Assembly: GCF_000225505.1 (NCBI RefSeq)
Contig: NZ_BACI01000038.1
Span: 42,056 to 106,055, forward strand
Direction of reading: 5' to 3'
DNA length: 64,000 nucleotides
DNA from: Gordonia alkanivorans NBRC 16433
Lineage (GTDB): Bacteria; Actinomycetota; Actinomycetes; Mycobacteriales; Mycobacteriaceae
Part shown: in pieces, positions 1 to 8,155 of the stretch
How positions within the stretch are numbered: position 1 is the first letter of the stretch
Layout: each line of letters opens with the position of its first letter
Translations under genes and position numbers: made by a program
Notes under the pieces: generated by a model
Told to the model about the DNA's origin: nothing
Seen by the model: only the letters and a program-made list of their open reading frames with translations
Databases searched by the model: none

Positions 1-791
1 AACAGCTTGCGGATTTCACCGTGCTCCAGAAGCTCGGAGTCGGCGGCAACGGAACCTTCTACCTCGCGGTGCCTCCTGCACGTCTCGGCCTGGCGGCCGA
101 TCGCGTGGTGGTCAAGGTCTTCAGCGGGGTGTGCAGCGACGACGCCTACCGTCGCGGCGTGCGCGAACTCCGGGCGTTCGCCGCGGTCGCCTCGCCCTAT
201 CTGGCCGGTCTGTACGACGCGGTCCTCCAGGGCCAGTTCATGTATGCGATGGAGTACTTCCCGATGGGCTCGCTCGGAACGCCGGCGCGTCCCCTCAGCC
301 GGGACGAACGCCTGGCCGCGGTCGCCGACGCGGCGCGCGGCGTCGACGCCCTGCACGAGGCCGGGATCGCCCACGCCAACATCACCCCGTCGAGCATCAT
401 GGTGACCGAGACCGGCGGGAAGATCTCCGATCTCGGTCTCGCCCGGGTGCTCGCGGCCGAGGAGCCGATCACCAGTTTCGCCCAGCCGGGCGCCGTGCAG
501 TACATGGACCCGGCACTTCTGGCCGGTGACGTGCCGTCCCGCGCGACCGACATCTGGTCTCTCGGTGCGTGTCTGCACCGTGCTCTCACCGACGAAGGGG
601 TGTATGGCGAGGTGCCCGACGCCCAGCCGCTGCTGGCGATCCGAGCCGCCCTGTCGACCCCACCTGCGCTGTCGGAGAAGCTCGATCGTGACGAGCGCAC
701 ACTGATCGCCAACTGTCTGGCGCTGGCCGGGAGCCGGCCGTCGACCGCGCTGCAGGTGGCCGAACGGATCGACGCCCTGCGGGGTCGTTGA
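1..791 (+). CDS. Protein-kinase-like domain protein, 5' end outside window (probable pseudokinase)
   Basis: The reading frame is open to the left edge, so the N-terminus is missing; a GTG at 21 lies inside the first beta-strand and is probably not the start. Numbered from that GTG, a glycine-rich loop GVGGNG (6-11), the lysine of VVVKV (K32) and a possible helix-C glutamate (E49) are visible. The catalytic HRD motif reads HAN (118-120) followed by ITPSS instead of the usual K-P-x-N. The DFG-like motif reads DLG (137-139), so the metal-binding Asp remains but the catalytic-base Asp is Asn. The frame ends soon after the C-lobe, with no membrane segment. It is convergent with a second kinase-like gene 25 bp away. 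By family knowledge it is a Hanks-type Ser/Thr kinase fold; reduced or absent phosphotransfer is inference. Confidence 0.8.
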   Translation, partial: QLADFTVLQKLGVGGNGTFYLAVPPARLGLAADRVVVKVFSGVCSDDAYRRGVRELRAFAAVASPYLAGLYDAVLQGQFMYAMEYFPMGSLGTPARPLSRDERLAAVADAARGVDALHEAGIAHANITPSSIMVTETGGKISDLGLARVLAAEEPITSFAQPGAVQYMDPALLAGDVPSRATDIWSLGACLHRALTDEGVYGEVPDAQPLLAIRAALSTPPALSEKLDRDERTLIANCLALAGSRPSTALQVAERIDALRGR

Positions 792-816
792 GGATCGTTG
801 CCGAACCGGGCGCCGG

Positions 817-2307
817 TCACCCGAGTGGTGCGGATCGCCACCAGGCGTCGAGGATCTGCCGGCCGGAATGGCCCGGCCACGTGGTGATCACCGTGTACGG
901 CTCGCGCACCGGCTCGACGAAGTTGGTGACCACCCAGCCGTCGGCGAGGCTGTCGCGGCTCGACGACGCGGGACCGTCCCGCCACTGGATCTCGTCACCC
1001 GGATAACCCTTGAGCGGTGCGGTGACGCTGTTCCGTGCGCCGGGGGTGGCCGTGTGCCAGACGACGTAGGTGACCTGCTCGGCGTCGGAGCAGGAGATGG
1101 CGTCGAGGCCGTCGCGGAACGTGGCCTGGCAGGACGCATCCCGCCAGCCCTGCTGATCGGGGGAGTCGGGCAGCAGTCGCGGGAACGCGTCGGCGATCGG
1201 TCCGACCGACGCCGGCCACGGTGGTGGCGCGTTGCGCGCGCCGAGGACGATCACGGCGCCCACACAGACCGAGACCACGACGAGCGCCACCAGGATCGGT
1301 GTGAGATTCCGGTGTCGTCGCGCGGCGGCAGACCGGGTTGGCGGCCGGACAGGACGTGACTCGACATCCAGGCGACGATCCTCGGGGCGGCCGGCGACGA
1401 GCTCGGTCAGCCGGTCGGCATTGCCGGCGGGTTGGAAGACGCGCGGTGGCGAGTCGATCTTCTCGGTCGGTGGCTCCCCGTCGGTGTGGGTGAGGTGGAG
1501 GGCGAGGTCGGCGGCCCGGACGAACTCGGCGCAGGTTCGATAACGGTGGTCGGGCCGGGGATCGAGGGCCCGCGCCAGGACGGAATGGAAGGCGGGGGAC
1601 ACCGCGCCGGAGATCCGGTGCCGGGCAACCGATGTGGTCCCGGTCAGGAGTTCGACGAGCGTGCGGCCGAGGGCGGCCACGTCGGAGTCCGGGTGCGGGG
1701 TGGTCTCCCCGGGCGCGGGTGGTGTCAGGCCGAAGCCGCGGAGTGTGACCGCACCGGGGTCGGTGAGGTCGGATGCGGTGATCTCGGCGGCGGGGTCTCT
1801 GCGGGTCGTGATCAGGATGTCGGCGGTGGTGACTCCGCCGTGCACGAGCCTTCGACGGTGGGCGGCGTCGAGTGCCTCGCCGACCGCGGCGACGATCCGT
1901 ACGGCCAGGTCGATGTCGACACCGTTCGCGTGGCGTCGGATCAGATCCGCGGCGTCGGTGGTGGGTATCGGCGCGGTGGCGACCCACAGCCGGCCGTCGG
2001 TGAGACCGTGCCCGGCGATCCGGGCGATCGCGGGATGCCTGATGCCCGAGACCAATTCATTGGAGTGGGCGAACCAGTTGCGGAACCGCGCATCCGTCGA
2101 ACGTGCGCGGTCGATGACGGTGAGGACGACCGGGTCGGGTTCCGGTCGGCCCGCGGGAGGAGGAACCGGCGGCACCGGGATCGCGCGACAGGTCGTGCCG
2201 ACCTCGTACTCACGGAGCACCCGCTCGATGCGATGCCCGGCGACCACCGATCCGGGAACGACCGAGCCGTGGGCGGGTGACGCGCCGCGGGTGAGGTCGA
2301 AGGACAC
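817..2307 (-). CDS. Transmembrane pseudokinase with extracytoplasmic C-terminal domain
   Basis: A 496-residue protein starting at a GTG preceded by AGGGAGCC. Residues 25-275 resemble a Hanks-type kinase fold, but every hallmark is altered: no GxGxxG loop, LTVI where the VAIK lysine should be (about 62-65), HGG in place of HRD (156-158) and RGFG in place of DFG (190-193). A proline/arginine-rich linker leads to one hydrophobic helix (337-357). About 140 extracytoplasmic residues follow, with two cysteines (DASC and AISC) that could form a disulfide. The order matches a receptor kinase of the PknB type with a dead cytoplasmic domain. It is likely a signalling scaffold or ligand sensor at the membrane. 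Partners are unknown; the convergent kinase-like neighbour is the obvious candidate. Confidence 0.75.
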   Translation of the reverse strand: MSFDLTRGASPAHGSVVPGSVVAGHRIERVLREYEVGTTCRAIPVPPVPPPAGRPEPDPVVLTVIDRARSTDARFRNWFAHSNELVSGIRHPAIARIAGHGLTDGRLWVATAPIPTTDAADLIRRHANGVDIDLAVRIVAAVGEALDAAHRRRLVHGGVTTADILITTRRDPAAEITASDLTDPGAVTLRGFGLTPPAPGETTPHPDSDVAALGRTLVELLTGTTSVARHRISGAVSPAFHSVLARALDPRPDHRYRTCAEFVRAADLALHLTHTDGEPPTEKIDSPPRVFQPAGNADRLTELVAGRPEDRRLDVESRPVRPPTRSAAARRHRNLTPILVALVVVSVCVGAVIVLGARNAPPPWPASVGPIADAFPRLLPDSPDQQGWRDASCQATFRDGLDAISCSDAEQVTYVVWHTATPGARNSVTAPLKGYPGDEIQWRDGPASSSRDSLADGWVVTNFVEPVREPYTVITTWPGHSGRQILDAWWRSAPLG

Positions 2308-2358
2308 GCTTGGCTCCCTGTGGTGTGAGAGCTCGAATTCTACCGGCCGCCGGAGGCG

Positions 2359-2673
2359 CTATTCGGTGTTCGACTCGAACAGCACGGGTGCCGAATTGAA
2401 CAGCATCACGATGAAGAACACCAGCAGGAACCATGCCCCGCCCTGCCACATCTGCCAGCGTCCACCGGATTTCCAGACCCGGTAGGCACGAACCAGCATC
2501 GCGATCGCACCGATCATCACCACCACGGGTGAGGCGATGACGAGCACGTTCTGCACCGACTCCGACGCGGCGAGTCCGATGAGGAGGAGGCCCAGTCCCA
2601 ACACGACGGTGATGGCGACGTGGATCACGATTGCGCGAAAGTCGTTGGAGTTCTGCGGAGTCGGGGAGGTCAT
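2359..2673 (-). CDS. Small three-helix membrane protein
   Basis: About 104 residues with three hydrophobic segments (roughly 17-37, 43-61 and 81-95) separated by short charged loops, one reading YRVWKSGGRWQMW. I chose the ATG at 2673 because the first helix follows it after a short polar stretch; a GTG at 2703 would add ten unremarkable residues. No Shine-Dalgarno sequence precedes either. It lies upstream of the transmembrane pseudokinase gene on the same strand with a gap of about 50 bp, so the two may be co-transcribed. No family is recognised; it could be an integral membrane accessory protein. Function unknown. Confidence 0.6.
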   Translation of the reverse strand: MTSPTPQNSNDFRAIVIHVAITVVLGLGLLLIGLAASESVQNVLVIASPVVVMIGAIAMLVRAYRVWKSGGRWQMWQGGAWFLLVFFIVMLFNSAPVLFESNTE

Positions 2674-2827
2674 GGTGAACACCACGCTACACGGCCCCGA
2701 CACGCCGGTCGGAAGGACTTAGTGCTCATTGATGCCGGCAGTTCTCCGGAGCAGGATGGAGGTCGAGGACTCGGCTTCCACGAGGGGGTCGTGACGAGAC
2801 GAGATGAGCCCAGAGGAGATCACCGAC

Positions 2828-3691
2828 ATGAACGCGATACTCGTTGGCGTGGACGGTTCGGAGGCGGCCACCGGCGCGGTGCGATGGGCGGCCAAGGCTG
2901 CGGCGGCGGAAGGTCTCGATCTCAAGATCGTCGGCGCCTACGACGCGAGCACCAGCGACTACGCGCCCGGCCTGATCATCCCGCAGGATGTCGTCGACGC
3001 CATCCGGCAGGACGCATCGGACGCCGTGCATGCTGCGAACGACGTCGCCAAGACGGCAGCGCCGAACGTCAGTGTCACGACGTCGATCGTCGACGGGGAC
3101 GCGGCGCGCGTACTCCTCGAGCTGGGCAAGGACGCCGCGATGATCGTGGTCGGCACCCGGCGGCTGGGCAGCGTGAAGGGCCTGTTCCTCGGCTCGGTGA
3201 GCATCAACGTCGCAGCCCACGCGCACGGCCGCGTGGCCGTCGTCGCCGCGGAGGGCTCCGACACCGGTCCGGTGGTGGTCGGCGTGGACGGCTCGCCGAT
3301 CAGCGATGTGGCCGTGGCCGAGGCGTTCCGGCAGGCGTCGCTGCGCAACGCCCCGCTGGTCGCGGTCCACACCTGGACCCCGCTCGACGCCGACGCCCTG
3401 CACGGGTACGGGATCGGCCCCGAAGAGGTCGAGCGGATGACCCAGGACGCGGTCGAGGTGCTCGCCGAGCGACTGGCCGGGTACGCGCAGGACTACCCGG
3501 ACGTCCGGGTGGAGCGACGCGTGTTGCCCGAGGAACCGGCGAAGGCGCTGCTCGACGCGGCCGGGACCGACGCCCAGCTCGTCGTCGTGGGCAGCCGCGG
3601 ACGCGGCGGATTCCGCGGACTGATGCTCGGCTCGACCAGCCAGAAAGTCATGCACAACGCCGAATGTCCGGTCATGGTGGTGCGCAACTGA
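2828..3691 (+). CDS. Tandem-domain universal stress protein (UspA family)
   Basis: A 287-residue cytoplasmic protein made of two Usp domains (about 1-140 and 150-287). Start ATG 2828 is chosen because AGAGGAGA lies 8 bases upstream; an in-frame ATG at 2804 precedes that ribosome site. Domain 2 carries the full ATP-binding signature G-2x-G-9x-GS (GSRG...GS, near residues 255-270). In domain 1 the second glycine of the same signature is arginine (GTRR...GS), which may alter nucleotide binding there. Both domains begin with the usual V-G-V-D-G-S strand. Proteins of this kind are induced by hypoxia and stasis in actinobacteria and act as ATP-dependent signalling proteins. It is followed by soxR 25 bp downstream, which has its own promoter. 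Confidence 0.92.
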   Translation: MNAILVGVDGSEAATGAVRWAAKAAAAEGLDLKIVGAYDASTSDYAPGLIIPQDVVDAIRQDASDAVHAANDVAKTAAPNVSVTTSIVDGDAARVLLELGKDAAMIVVGTRRLGSVKGLFLGSVSINVAAHAHGRVAVVAAEGSDTGPVVVGVDGSPISDVAVAEAFRQASLRNAPLVAVHTWTPLDADALHGYGIGPEEVERMTQDAVEVLAERLAGYAQDYPDVRVERRVLPEEPAKALLDAAGTDAQLVVVGSRGRGGFRGLMLGSTSQKVMHNAECPVMVVRN

Positions 3692-3704
3692 CCGGGGCGG
3701 TGCC

Positions 3705-3716
3705 TACCATCGACGC
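3705..3716 (+). promoter_or_regulatory. Leaderless promoter -10 element of soxR
   Basis: TACCAT (3705-3710) ends six bases before the soxR ATG and no Shine-Dalgarno sequence is present. This spacing places transcription start at or next to the start codon, as in leaderless actinobacterial mRNAs. Confidence 0.55.
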
Positions 3717-4163
3717 ATGACGCTGAAGAGACTCGAGCTCTCGGTCGGGGAGCTCGCGCAGCGGGCGGGTATCGCACCGTCGGCGGTCCGGTTCTACGAG
3801 GAGCAGGGGCTGATCTTCAGCCGGCGGACCGCCGGCAACCAGCGACGCTACCACCGGGCGATGCTGCGCCGGGTCGCGTTCATCCGGGCCTCGCAGGTCG
3901 CCGGCATCCCGCTGTCGGTGATCGGCGAGGTGCTCGCCGAACTCGGTGACCACGAATCCCCGTCGAAGTCGATGTGGGAGGCGGCGTCGAAACGCTGGAT
4001 GGACGACATCAACCACCGCATCTCCCTGCTCGAGAGCATGCGCGACATGATCGGTTCCTGCGTCGGGTGTGGATGCCTGTCGCTCGGCGAATGTCACCTG
4101 CTCAACCCGGGAGACGAACTGAACAAACTCGGTCCCGGCCCCCGCCGCCTCATGACCGAGTGA
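3717..4163 (+). CDS. soxR: SoxR, redox-sensing MerR-family activator
   Basis: A 148-residue MerR-family protein. Residues 8-75 form the winged helix, including the typical R-F-Y-E-E-Q-G-L segment, and residues 80-112 form the dimerisation helix. The cysteine cluster C115-x2-C118-x-C120-x5-C126 is the [2Fe-2S] ligand set that distinguishes SoxR from other MerR proteins. In actinobacteria SoxR responds to redox-active small molecules and usually turns on exporters or oxidoreductases rather than soxS. The start is supported by the leaderless -10 at 3705-3710. I found no clear SoxR-box palindrome nearby, so its targets cannot be named; the downstream lipase and MFS exporter are candidates by position only. 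Confidence 0.93.
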   Translation: MTLKRLELSVGELAQRAGIAPSAVRFYEEQGLIFSRRTAGNQRRYHRAMLRRVAFIRASQVAGIPLSVIGEVLAELGDHESPSKSMWEAASKRWMDDINHRISLLESMRDMIGSCVGCGCLSLGECHLLNPGDELNKLGPGPRRLMTE

Positions 4164-4200
4164 TCACCTCCCGCGATCTCGGCGGGCGAACCTGCGGCGG

Positions 4201-4212
4201 TAGGGTTGCGGC
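4201..4212 (+). promoter_or_regulatory. Leaderless promoter -10 element of the patatin/MFS pair
   Basis: TAGGGT (4201-4206) lies six bases before the ATG at 4213, without a Shine-Dalgarno sequence. It probably drives the overlapping gene pair 4213-6464. Confidence 0.5.
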
Positions 4213-5232
4213 ATGGCTCGACCGTCGCGCGTGGCGCTGGCTCTGGGAAGTGGCGGCGCTCGCGGGTACGCGCACATCGGCGTGATCGCCGAGCTCGAGG
4301 CACGTGGATTCGAGATCGTCACCGTCGCCGGATCATCGATGGGTGCGCTGGTCGGGGGACTGTACTGCGCGGGCAAGCTCGACGACTACGTCGACTGGAC
4401 CTCGGGCCTGTCCCAGCTCGACGTCGTGCGGCTCCTCGACGTCTCCCTCACCAAACCCGGCGTCATCGGTGCCGAACGCATCCTCACCCGCGTGCGGGAG
4501 ATCCTCGGCGACACCGTGATCGAGGATCTGCCGATCCCGTTCACGGCCATCGCCACCGACCTGTCCGCCGGTCGTGCGGTGTGGTTCCAGCGCGGCAACC
4601 TCGCCGACGCGCTCCGTGCCTCGATCGCGATCCCGGGCGTGATCAGCCCGCACGAACACAAGGGGCGACTGCTCGCCGACGGCGGCATCCTCGACCCGCT
4701 GCCCGTCGCGCCGACCTCGGGCGTCCCCAGCGACGTCACGATCGGCGTGATCCTCGGCTCCGACGGCGGGCCCGAGACGGGTGCCAGCCGGCAGCCCAAG
4801 GCGAAGGGCCTGCTCCGACGCAACGTCGCGCCCATCCTCGACAACGAGTTCGTGCGCTCGGTGCGTGACCGCTTCGGTTCGGAGACCGGCGACCTCGCGG
4901 ATACCGAGGTCGCGACCGACGGCGCGGACGAGGTCGCGCCGGCTGCCGTCCCCGACGAGGAGGGCGCGGTCGTGGTCGATACCGCCGCGGTGTCCCCGGA
5001 CACCGCCGACGAGCCTCAGCGGATGGGTCGCGTCGAGGTGCTCAGCCGGTCGCTCGACATCATGCAGGAGGCCCTGACCCGCTATCAGGTCGCCGGCTAT
5101 CCGCCGGACGTCCTGATCCGCGTGCCGCGCCGTGCGGTGCGCACCCTCGACTTCCACAAGGCCACCGAGATGATCGATCTCGGACGCGAACTCACCGCGA
5201 AGGCTCTCGACGATCTGCCCGAGCTGCCATGA
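4213..5232 (+). CDS. Patatin-like phospholipase (RssA/NTE type)
   Basis: A 339-residue protein with the patatin signature in order. The oxyanion-hole stretch GSGGARGYAHIGV lies at about 13-25, the nucleophile elbow GSSMG at 38-42, and the catalytic Asp in ADGGILDPLP near 155. These define a Ser-Asp dyad acyl hydrolase acting on phospholipids or lysophospholipids. No signal peptide is seen, so it is cytosolic or peripheral at the membrane. Residues 215-265 are acidic and of low complexity, a likely flexible insert. The stop overlaps the start of the MFS gene (ATGA), which indicates translational coupling. Substrate not predictable. Confidence 0.88.
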   Translation: MARPSRVALALGSGGARGYAHIGVIAELEARGFEIVTVAGSSMGALVGGLYCAGKLDDYVDWTSGLSQLDVVRLLDVSLTKPGVIGAERILTRVREILGDTVIEDLPIPFTAIATDLSAGRAVWFQRGNLADALRASIAIPGVISPHEHKGRLLADGGILDPLPVAPTSGVPSDVTIGVILGSDGGPETGASRQPKAKGLLRRNVAPILDNEFVRSVRDRFGSETGDLADTEVATDGADEVAPAAVPDEEGAVVVDTAAVSPDTADEPQRMGRVEVLSRSLDIMQEALTRYQVAGYPPDVLIRVPRRAVRTLDFHKATEMIDLGRELTAKALDDLPELP

Positions 5233-6464
5233 GGCAGATCCCTCGCGGCATCTGGGTGCTGCTGTCGGCCAACGTCGTCATCGCACTCGGTTACGGCTTC
5301 ATCGCGCCCGCCCTGCCGAGTTTCGCTCGCGCGTTCAACGTCTCGTTCACCGCGGCCACCGCGGTGGTGTCCGCCTTCGCGATCATGCGCCTGCTGTTCG
5401 CCCCGACGGGCGGACGTCTCGTGACGATGTTCGGCGAACGACGCATCTACCTCACCGGGCTCCTCATCGTCGCGGCCAGCACCCTGGCTTGTGCCTTCGC
5501 ACAGTCGTATTGGCAGCTCCTGGTCTTCCGCGGTCTGGGCGGCATCGGGTCGACGATGTTCAGCATCTCGGCGATGGCACTGTTGATCCGGATGTCGCCC
5601 AGCGACATTCGGGGTCGGGTGTCGGGCCTGTTCTCCGCGGGGTTCCTGATCGGCAGCATCACCGGACCGTTGATCGGTGCCGCCCTGGTGGGTTTCGGCC
5701 TGCGCGTGCCGTTCGTCGTGTACGCCGTCGCGCTGCTGGTTGCATCGGCGGTCGTGGCCACGCAGCTGCGCGAGGTGATCGCCCCCGATCAGGCCGAGGG
5801 CCCGACGGCCGGCCTCATCGGTTTCCGGACCGCCCTGCGCGACAGCGCCTATCGGGCCATCCTCGCGTCGAACTTCACGCAGGGCTGGGCATCGATGGGC
5901 GTGCGCGTCGCGGTCGTCCCGCTGTTCATCACCGAGGGGCTCGGTGCGGGGGCGGGGATGGCCGGGATCGTGCTGGCGGTCTACGCGGCCGGCAACGTCC
6001 TCGCGATCCTCGTCGCGGGTAGGCTCTCCGACCGGTTCGGTCGTCGGCCGATCATGCTGCCGGGGCTGACGATCACCGTCGTCGCCACCATCGCACTCGG
6101 GTTCTCGCCGAACGTGCCCGTCGCGCTGGCGCTGTCGGTGCTCGCCGGCGTCGGGTCCGGGCTGTTCGCCCCCACCCATCAGGCCGCGCTGGCCGATGTT
6201 CTGGGCAACCGCCAGCAGGGTGGGTCGGCACTCGCGGCGTTCGGCATGTCCTCCGACCTCGGCGCGGTGACCGGGCCGGTGATCGTCGGGTTCGTGGCCG
6301 ACCGTGTCGGCTTCGGCCCCGCGTTCGTGCTGACCGGCGTGGTCGCGTCGATCGCTCTGGTCACGTGGCTGTTCGCCCGCGAGACCGCGCCGGCGATCGT
6401 CGGTCAGGGTCCGACGTTCACCCACGATGAGGCGGCCGATCGTGACGGAACGAATTACGGTTGA
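5229..6464 (+). CDS. MFS transporter, 12-helix (drug/solute exporter type)
   Basis: A 411-residue integral membrane protein with about twelve hydrophobic helices. The MFS loop 2-3 motif is visible as G-G-R-L-V-T-M-F-G-E-R-R near residue 60-70, and the equivalent loop 8-9 motif as A-G-R-L-S-D-R-F-G-R-R near 265. The ATG lies in the ATGA overlap with the lipase gene, so the two are co-translated. Family resemblance is to the DHA1-like multidrug efflux branch. The cytoplasmic tail of about 25 residues is acidic. Coupling to a phospholipase suggests export or handling of a lipid-like compound, which is inference only. Confidence 0.85.
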   Translation: MRQIPRGIWVLLSANVVIALGYGFIAPALPSFARAFNVSFTAATAVVSAFAIMRLLFAPTGGRLVTMFGERRIYLTGLLIVAASTLACAFAQSYWQLLVFRGLGGIGSTMFSISAMALLIRMSPSDIRGRVSGLFSAGFLIGSITGPLIGAALVGFGLRVPFVVYAVALLVASAVVATQLREVIAPDQAEGPTAGLIGFRTALRDSAYRAILASNFTQGWASMGVRVAVVPLFITEGLGAGAGMAGIVLAVYAAGNVLAILVAGRLSDRFGRRPIMLPGLTITVVATIALGFSPNVPVALALSVLAGVGSGLFAPTHQAALADVLGNRQQGGSALAAFGMSSDLGAVTGPVIVGFVADRVGFGPAFVLTGVVASIALVTWLFARETAPAIVGQGPTFTHDEAADRDGTNYG

Positions 6465-6467
6465 GCG
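6456..6467 (+). promoter_or_regulatory. Candidate leaderless -10 element of arcA
   Basis: TACGGT (6456-6461) is six bases before the arcA ATG and abuts the stop codon of the MFS gene (6462-6464). It would allow arcA to be transcribed separately from the upstream pair. Confidence 0.45.
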
Positions 6468-7736
6468 ATGACGCGTGACGGGCAGCAGGACGCTGCGAAC
6501 GGGAGTGCCGCGACCGGGTGGGACTACGCCCTGGGGGCCGATTCCGAGGTCGGCACGCTGCGTGCGGTGATGCTGCACCGTCCCGGTGACGAGCTGCGGC
6601 GCCTGACGCCGCGCAACAACGATCAACTGCTGTTCGACGGGCTGCCCTGGGTCGACCGTGCGCAGGAGGAACACGACGCGTTCGCCGCGGTGCTGCGGGA
6701 TCGCGGCGTCGACGTCTATCTGCTCGGCGACCTGCTCACCGAGACGATCGCGCACAGCGGGGCCGCCCGCATCCAGGGCATCGCGGCCGCCGTCAGCGCA
6801 CGCCGTCTGGGGACGCATCTCGCCGAGGATCTCGCGAGGCACCTGCGCGGACTCGCGCCCGCGGAGCTGTCACACGTCCTGACCGCCGGGATGACCTTCG
6901 ACGAGCTCCCGATCACGCCGTCGGCGGAGCGTTCGTCGCTGGTCCGCCGGATGCATCACGGCCCCGAGTTCGCCATCGAACCGCTGCCGAACCTGCTGTT
7001 CACCCGCGACAGCTCGTTCTGGATCGGTTCGCGGTTCGCGATCACCTCCCTGGCACTTCCCGCGCGGGCACGCGAGACATCGCTGACCGACCTCATCTAC
7101 GCGCATCACCCTCGTTTCACCGGTGCCCGACGCGCCTACGAGTCGCAGGTCGCGCCGGTCGAGGGCGGAGACGTGCTGCTCCTCGCCCCGGGTGTCGTCG
7201 CCGTCGGGGTCGGGGAGCGCACCACGCCGGCCGGTGCGGAAGCGCTGGCGCGCAGCCTCTTCGACGATCATCTCGCGCACACCGTGCTCGCGGTGCCCAT
7301 CGAACAGGCGCGGGCGTTCATGCACCTCGACACCGTCTGCACCATGGTCGACACCGATGCGGTGGTGATGTATCCCAACATCCGCGACCACATGTCGGCG
7401 TTCACCCTCGCCCACGACCCGGCCACCGACGCCGTACACGTCACGGGGGAGCGGCCTTTCGTCGAAGCGGCCGCCGAGGCGATGGGTATCGGCAAGCTCA
7501 GGGTGATCGACACCGGCCTCGACCCGGTGACCGCCGAGCGCGAGCAGTGGGACGACGGCAACAACACCCTCGCCCTGTCCCCGGGTGTCGTCGTGTCCTA
7601 CAACCGGAACGTGGAAACCAATCGACGCCTGCGTGATTCGGGTATCGAGGTCATCGAGATCGAGGGTCGTGAACTCGGCTCGGGTCGTGGTGGGCCCCGG
7701 TGCATGTCGTGTCCGCTGGCGCGGGATCTGTTGTGA
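6468..7736 (+). CDS. arcA: Arginine deiminase
   Basis: A 422-residue enzyme of the guanidino-group-modifying superfamily that hydrolyses L-arginine to citrulline and ammonia. Visible signature segments are [10 protein letters not shown] (near 180), [11 protein letters not shown] (near 227), the catalytic His region [11 protein letters not shown] (near 285) and the C-terminal RCMSCPL, whose Cys 412/415 region holds the nucleophile. Length matches the family (about 400-420). In M. tuberculosis the homologue Rv1001 likewise sits beside pmt. No ornithine carbamoyltransferase or carbamate kinase gene is adjacent, so a complete arginine deiminase ATP-generating pathway is not encoded here. The small GntR regulator ten bases downstream is probably in the same transcript. 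Confidence 0.95.
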   Translation: MTRDGQQDAANGSAATGWDYALGADSEVGTLRAVMLHRPGDELRRLTPRNNDQLLFDGLPWVDRAQEEHDAFAAVLRDRGVDVYLLGDLLTETIAHSGAARIQGIAAAVSARRLGTHLAEDLARHLRGLAPAELSHVLTAGMTFDELPITPSAERSSLVRRMHHGPEFAIEPLPNLLFTRDSSFWIGSRFAITSLALPARARETSLTDLIYAHHPRFTGARRAYESQVAPVEGGDVLLLAPGVVAVGVGERTTPAGAEALARSLFDDHLAHTVLAVPIEQARAFMHLDTVCTMVDTDAVVMYPNIRDHMSAFTLAHDPATDAVHVTGERPFVEAAAEAMGIGKLRVIDTGLDPVTAEREQWDDGNNTLALSPGVVVSYNRNVETNRRLRDSGIEVIEIEGRELGSGRGGPRCMSCPLARDLL

Positions 7737-7745
7737 GGACCGGCC

Positions 7746-8123
7746 ATGAGCTCATCGCTGCTGGACAATCTGACGGTGGACCCGGCTTCGGACCGGCCAC
7801 CCTTCGAGCAGGTGCGGCTCCGCATCATCGAACTGATCGCCGACGGCACGCTGCTCACCGGTGAACGCCTGCCGACCGTCCGGGCACTCGCCGCGCATCT
7901 CGACCTCGCCCCCAACACCGTGGCGAAGACCTACCGCGAACTCGAGGCGGCCGGGGTGATCGAGACCCGCGGACGCTCGGGCTCGTTCATCAGGGCCGGC
8001 CGGCACGACGCCCACGATGCCGGGTTCGCGGCGGCGACGACCTACGTCGAGACCGCCCGTGACCTGGGTCTTGACGACAAAACGATCGTCGCTCTGGTGG
8101 AGCGGGCGCTGCGCGCGACTTGA
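7746..8123 (+). CDS. Short GntR-family regulator (YtrA-like)
   Basis: A 125-residue protein. Residues 10-80 form a GntR winged helix (PPFEQVRLRIIELI ... LAAHLDLAPNTVAKTYRELE), followed by only about 45 residues, the short C-terminal helix pair typical of the YtrA subfamily. The ATG has GAGGA eight bases upstream. It begins ten bases after arcA and ends 32 bases before the transporter gene. YtrA regulators usually control a nearby transport operon; here the neighbours are arginine deiminase and a BCCT carrier, so it may link nitrogen or osmolyte status to them. No operator was identified. Confidence 0.82.
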   Translation: MSSSLLDNLTVDPASDRPPFEQVRLRIIELIADGTLLTGERLPTVRALAAHLDLAPNTVAKTYRELEAAGVIETRGRSGSFIRAGRHDAHDAGFAAATTYVETARDLGLDDKTIVALVERALRAT

Positions 8124-8155
8124 AATGGCAGCACCGACGTTGCTTTGGTGGACTC

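Noticed and set aside
2804..2827. Earlier in-frame ATG for the universal stress protein
   Set aside because: The strong AGAGGAGA ribosome site lies after it and points to ATG 2828, which also begins the conserved first strand.
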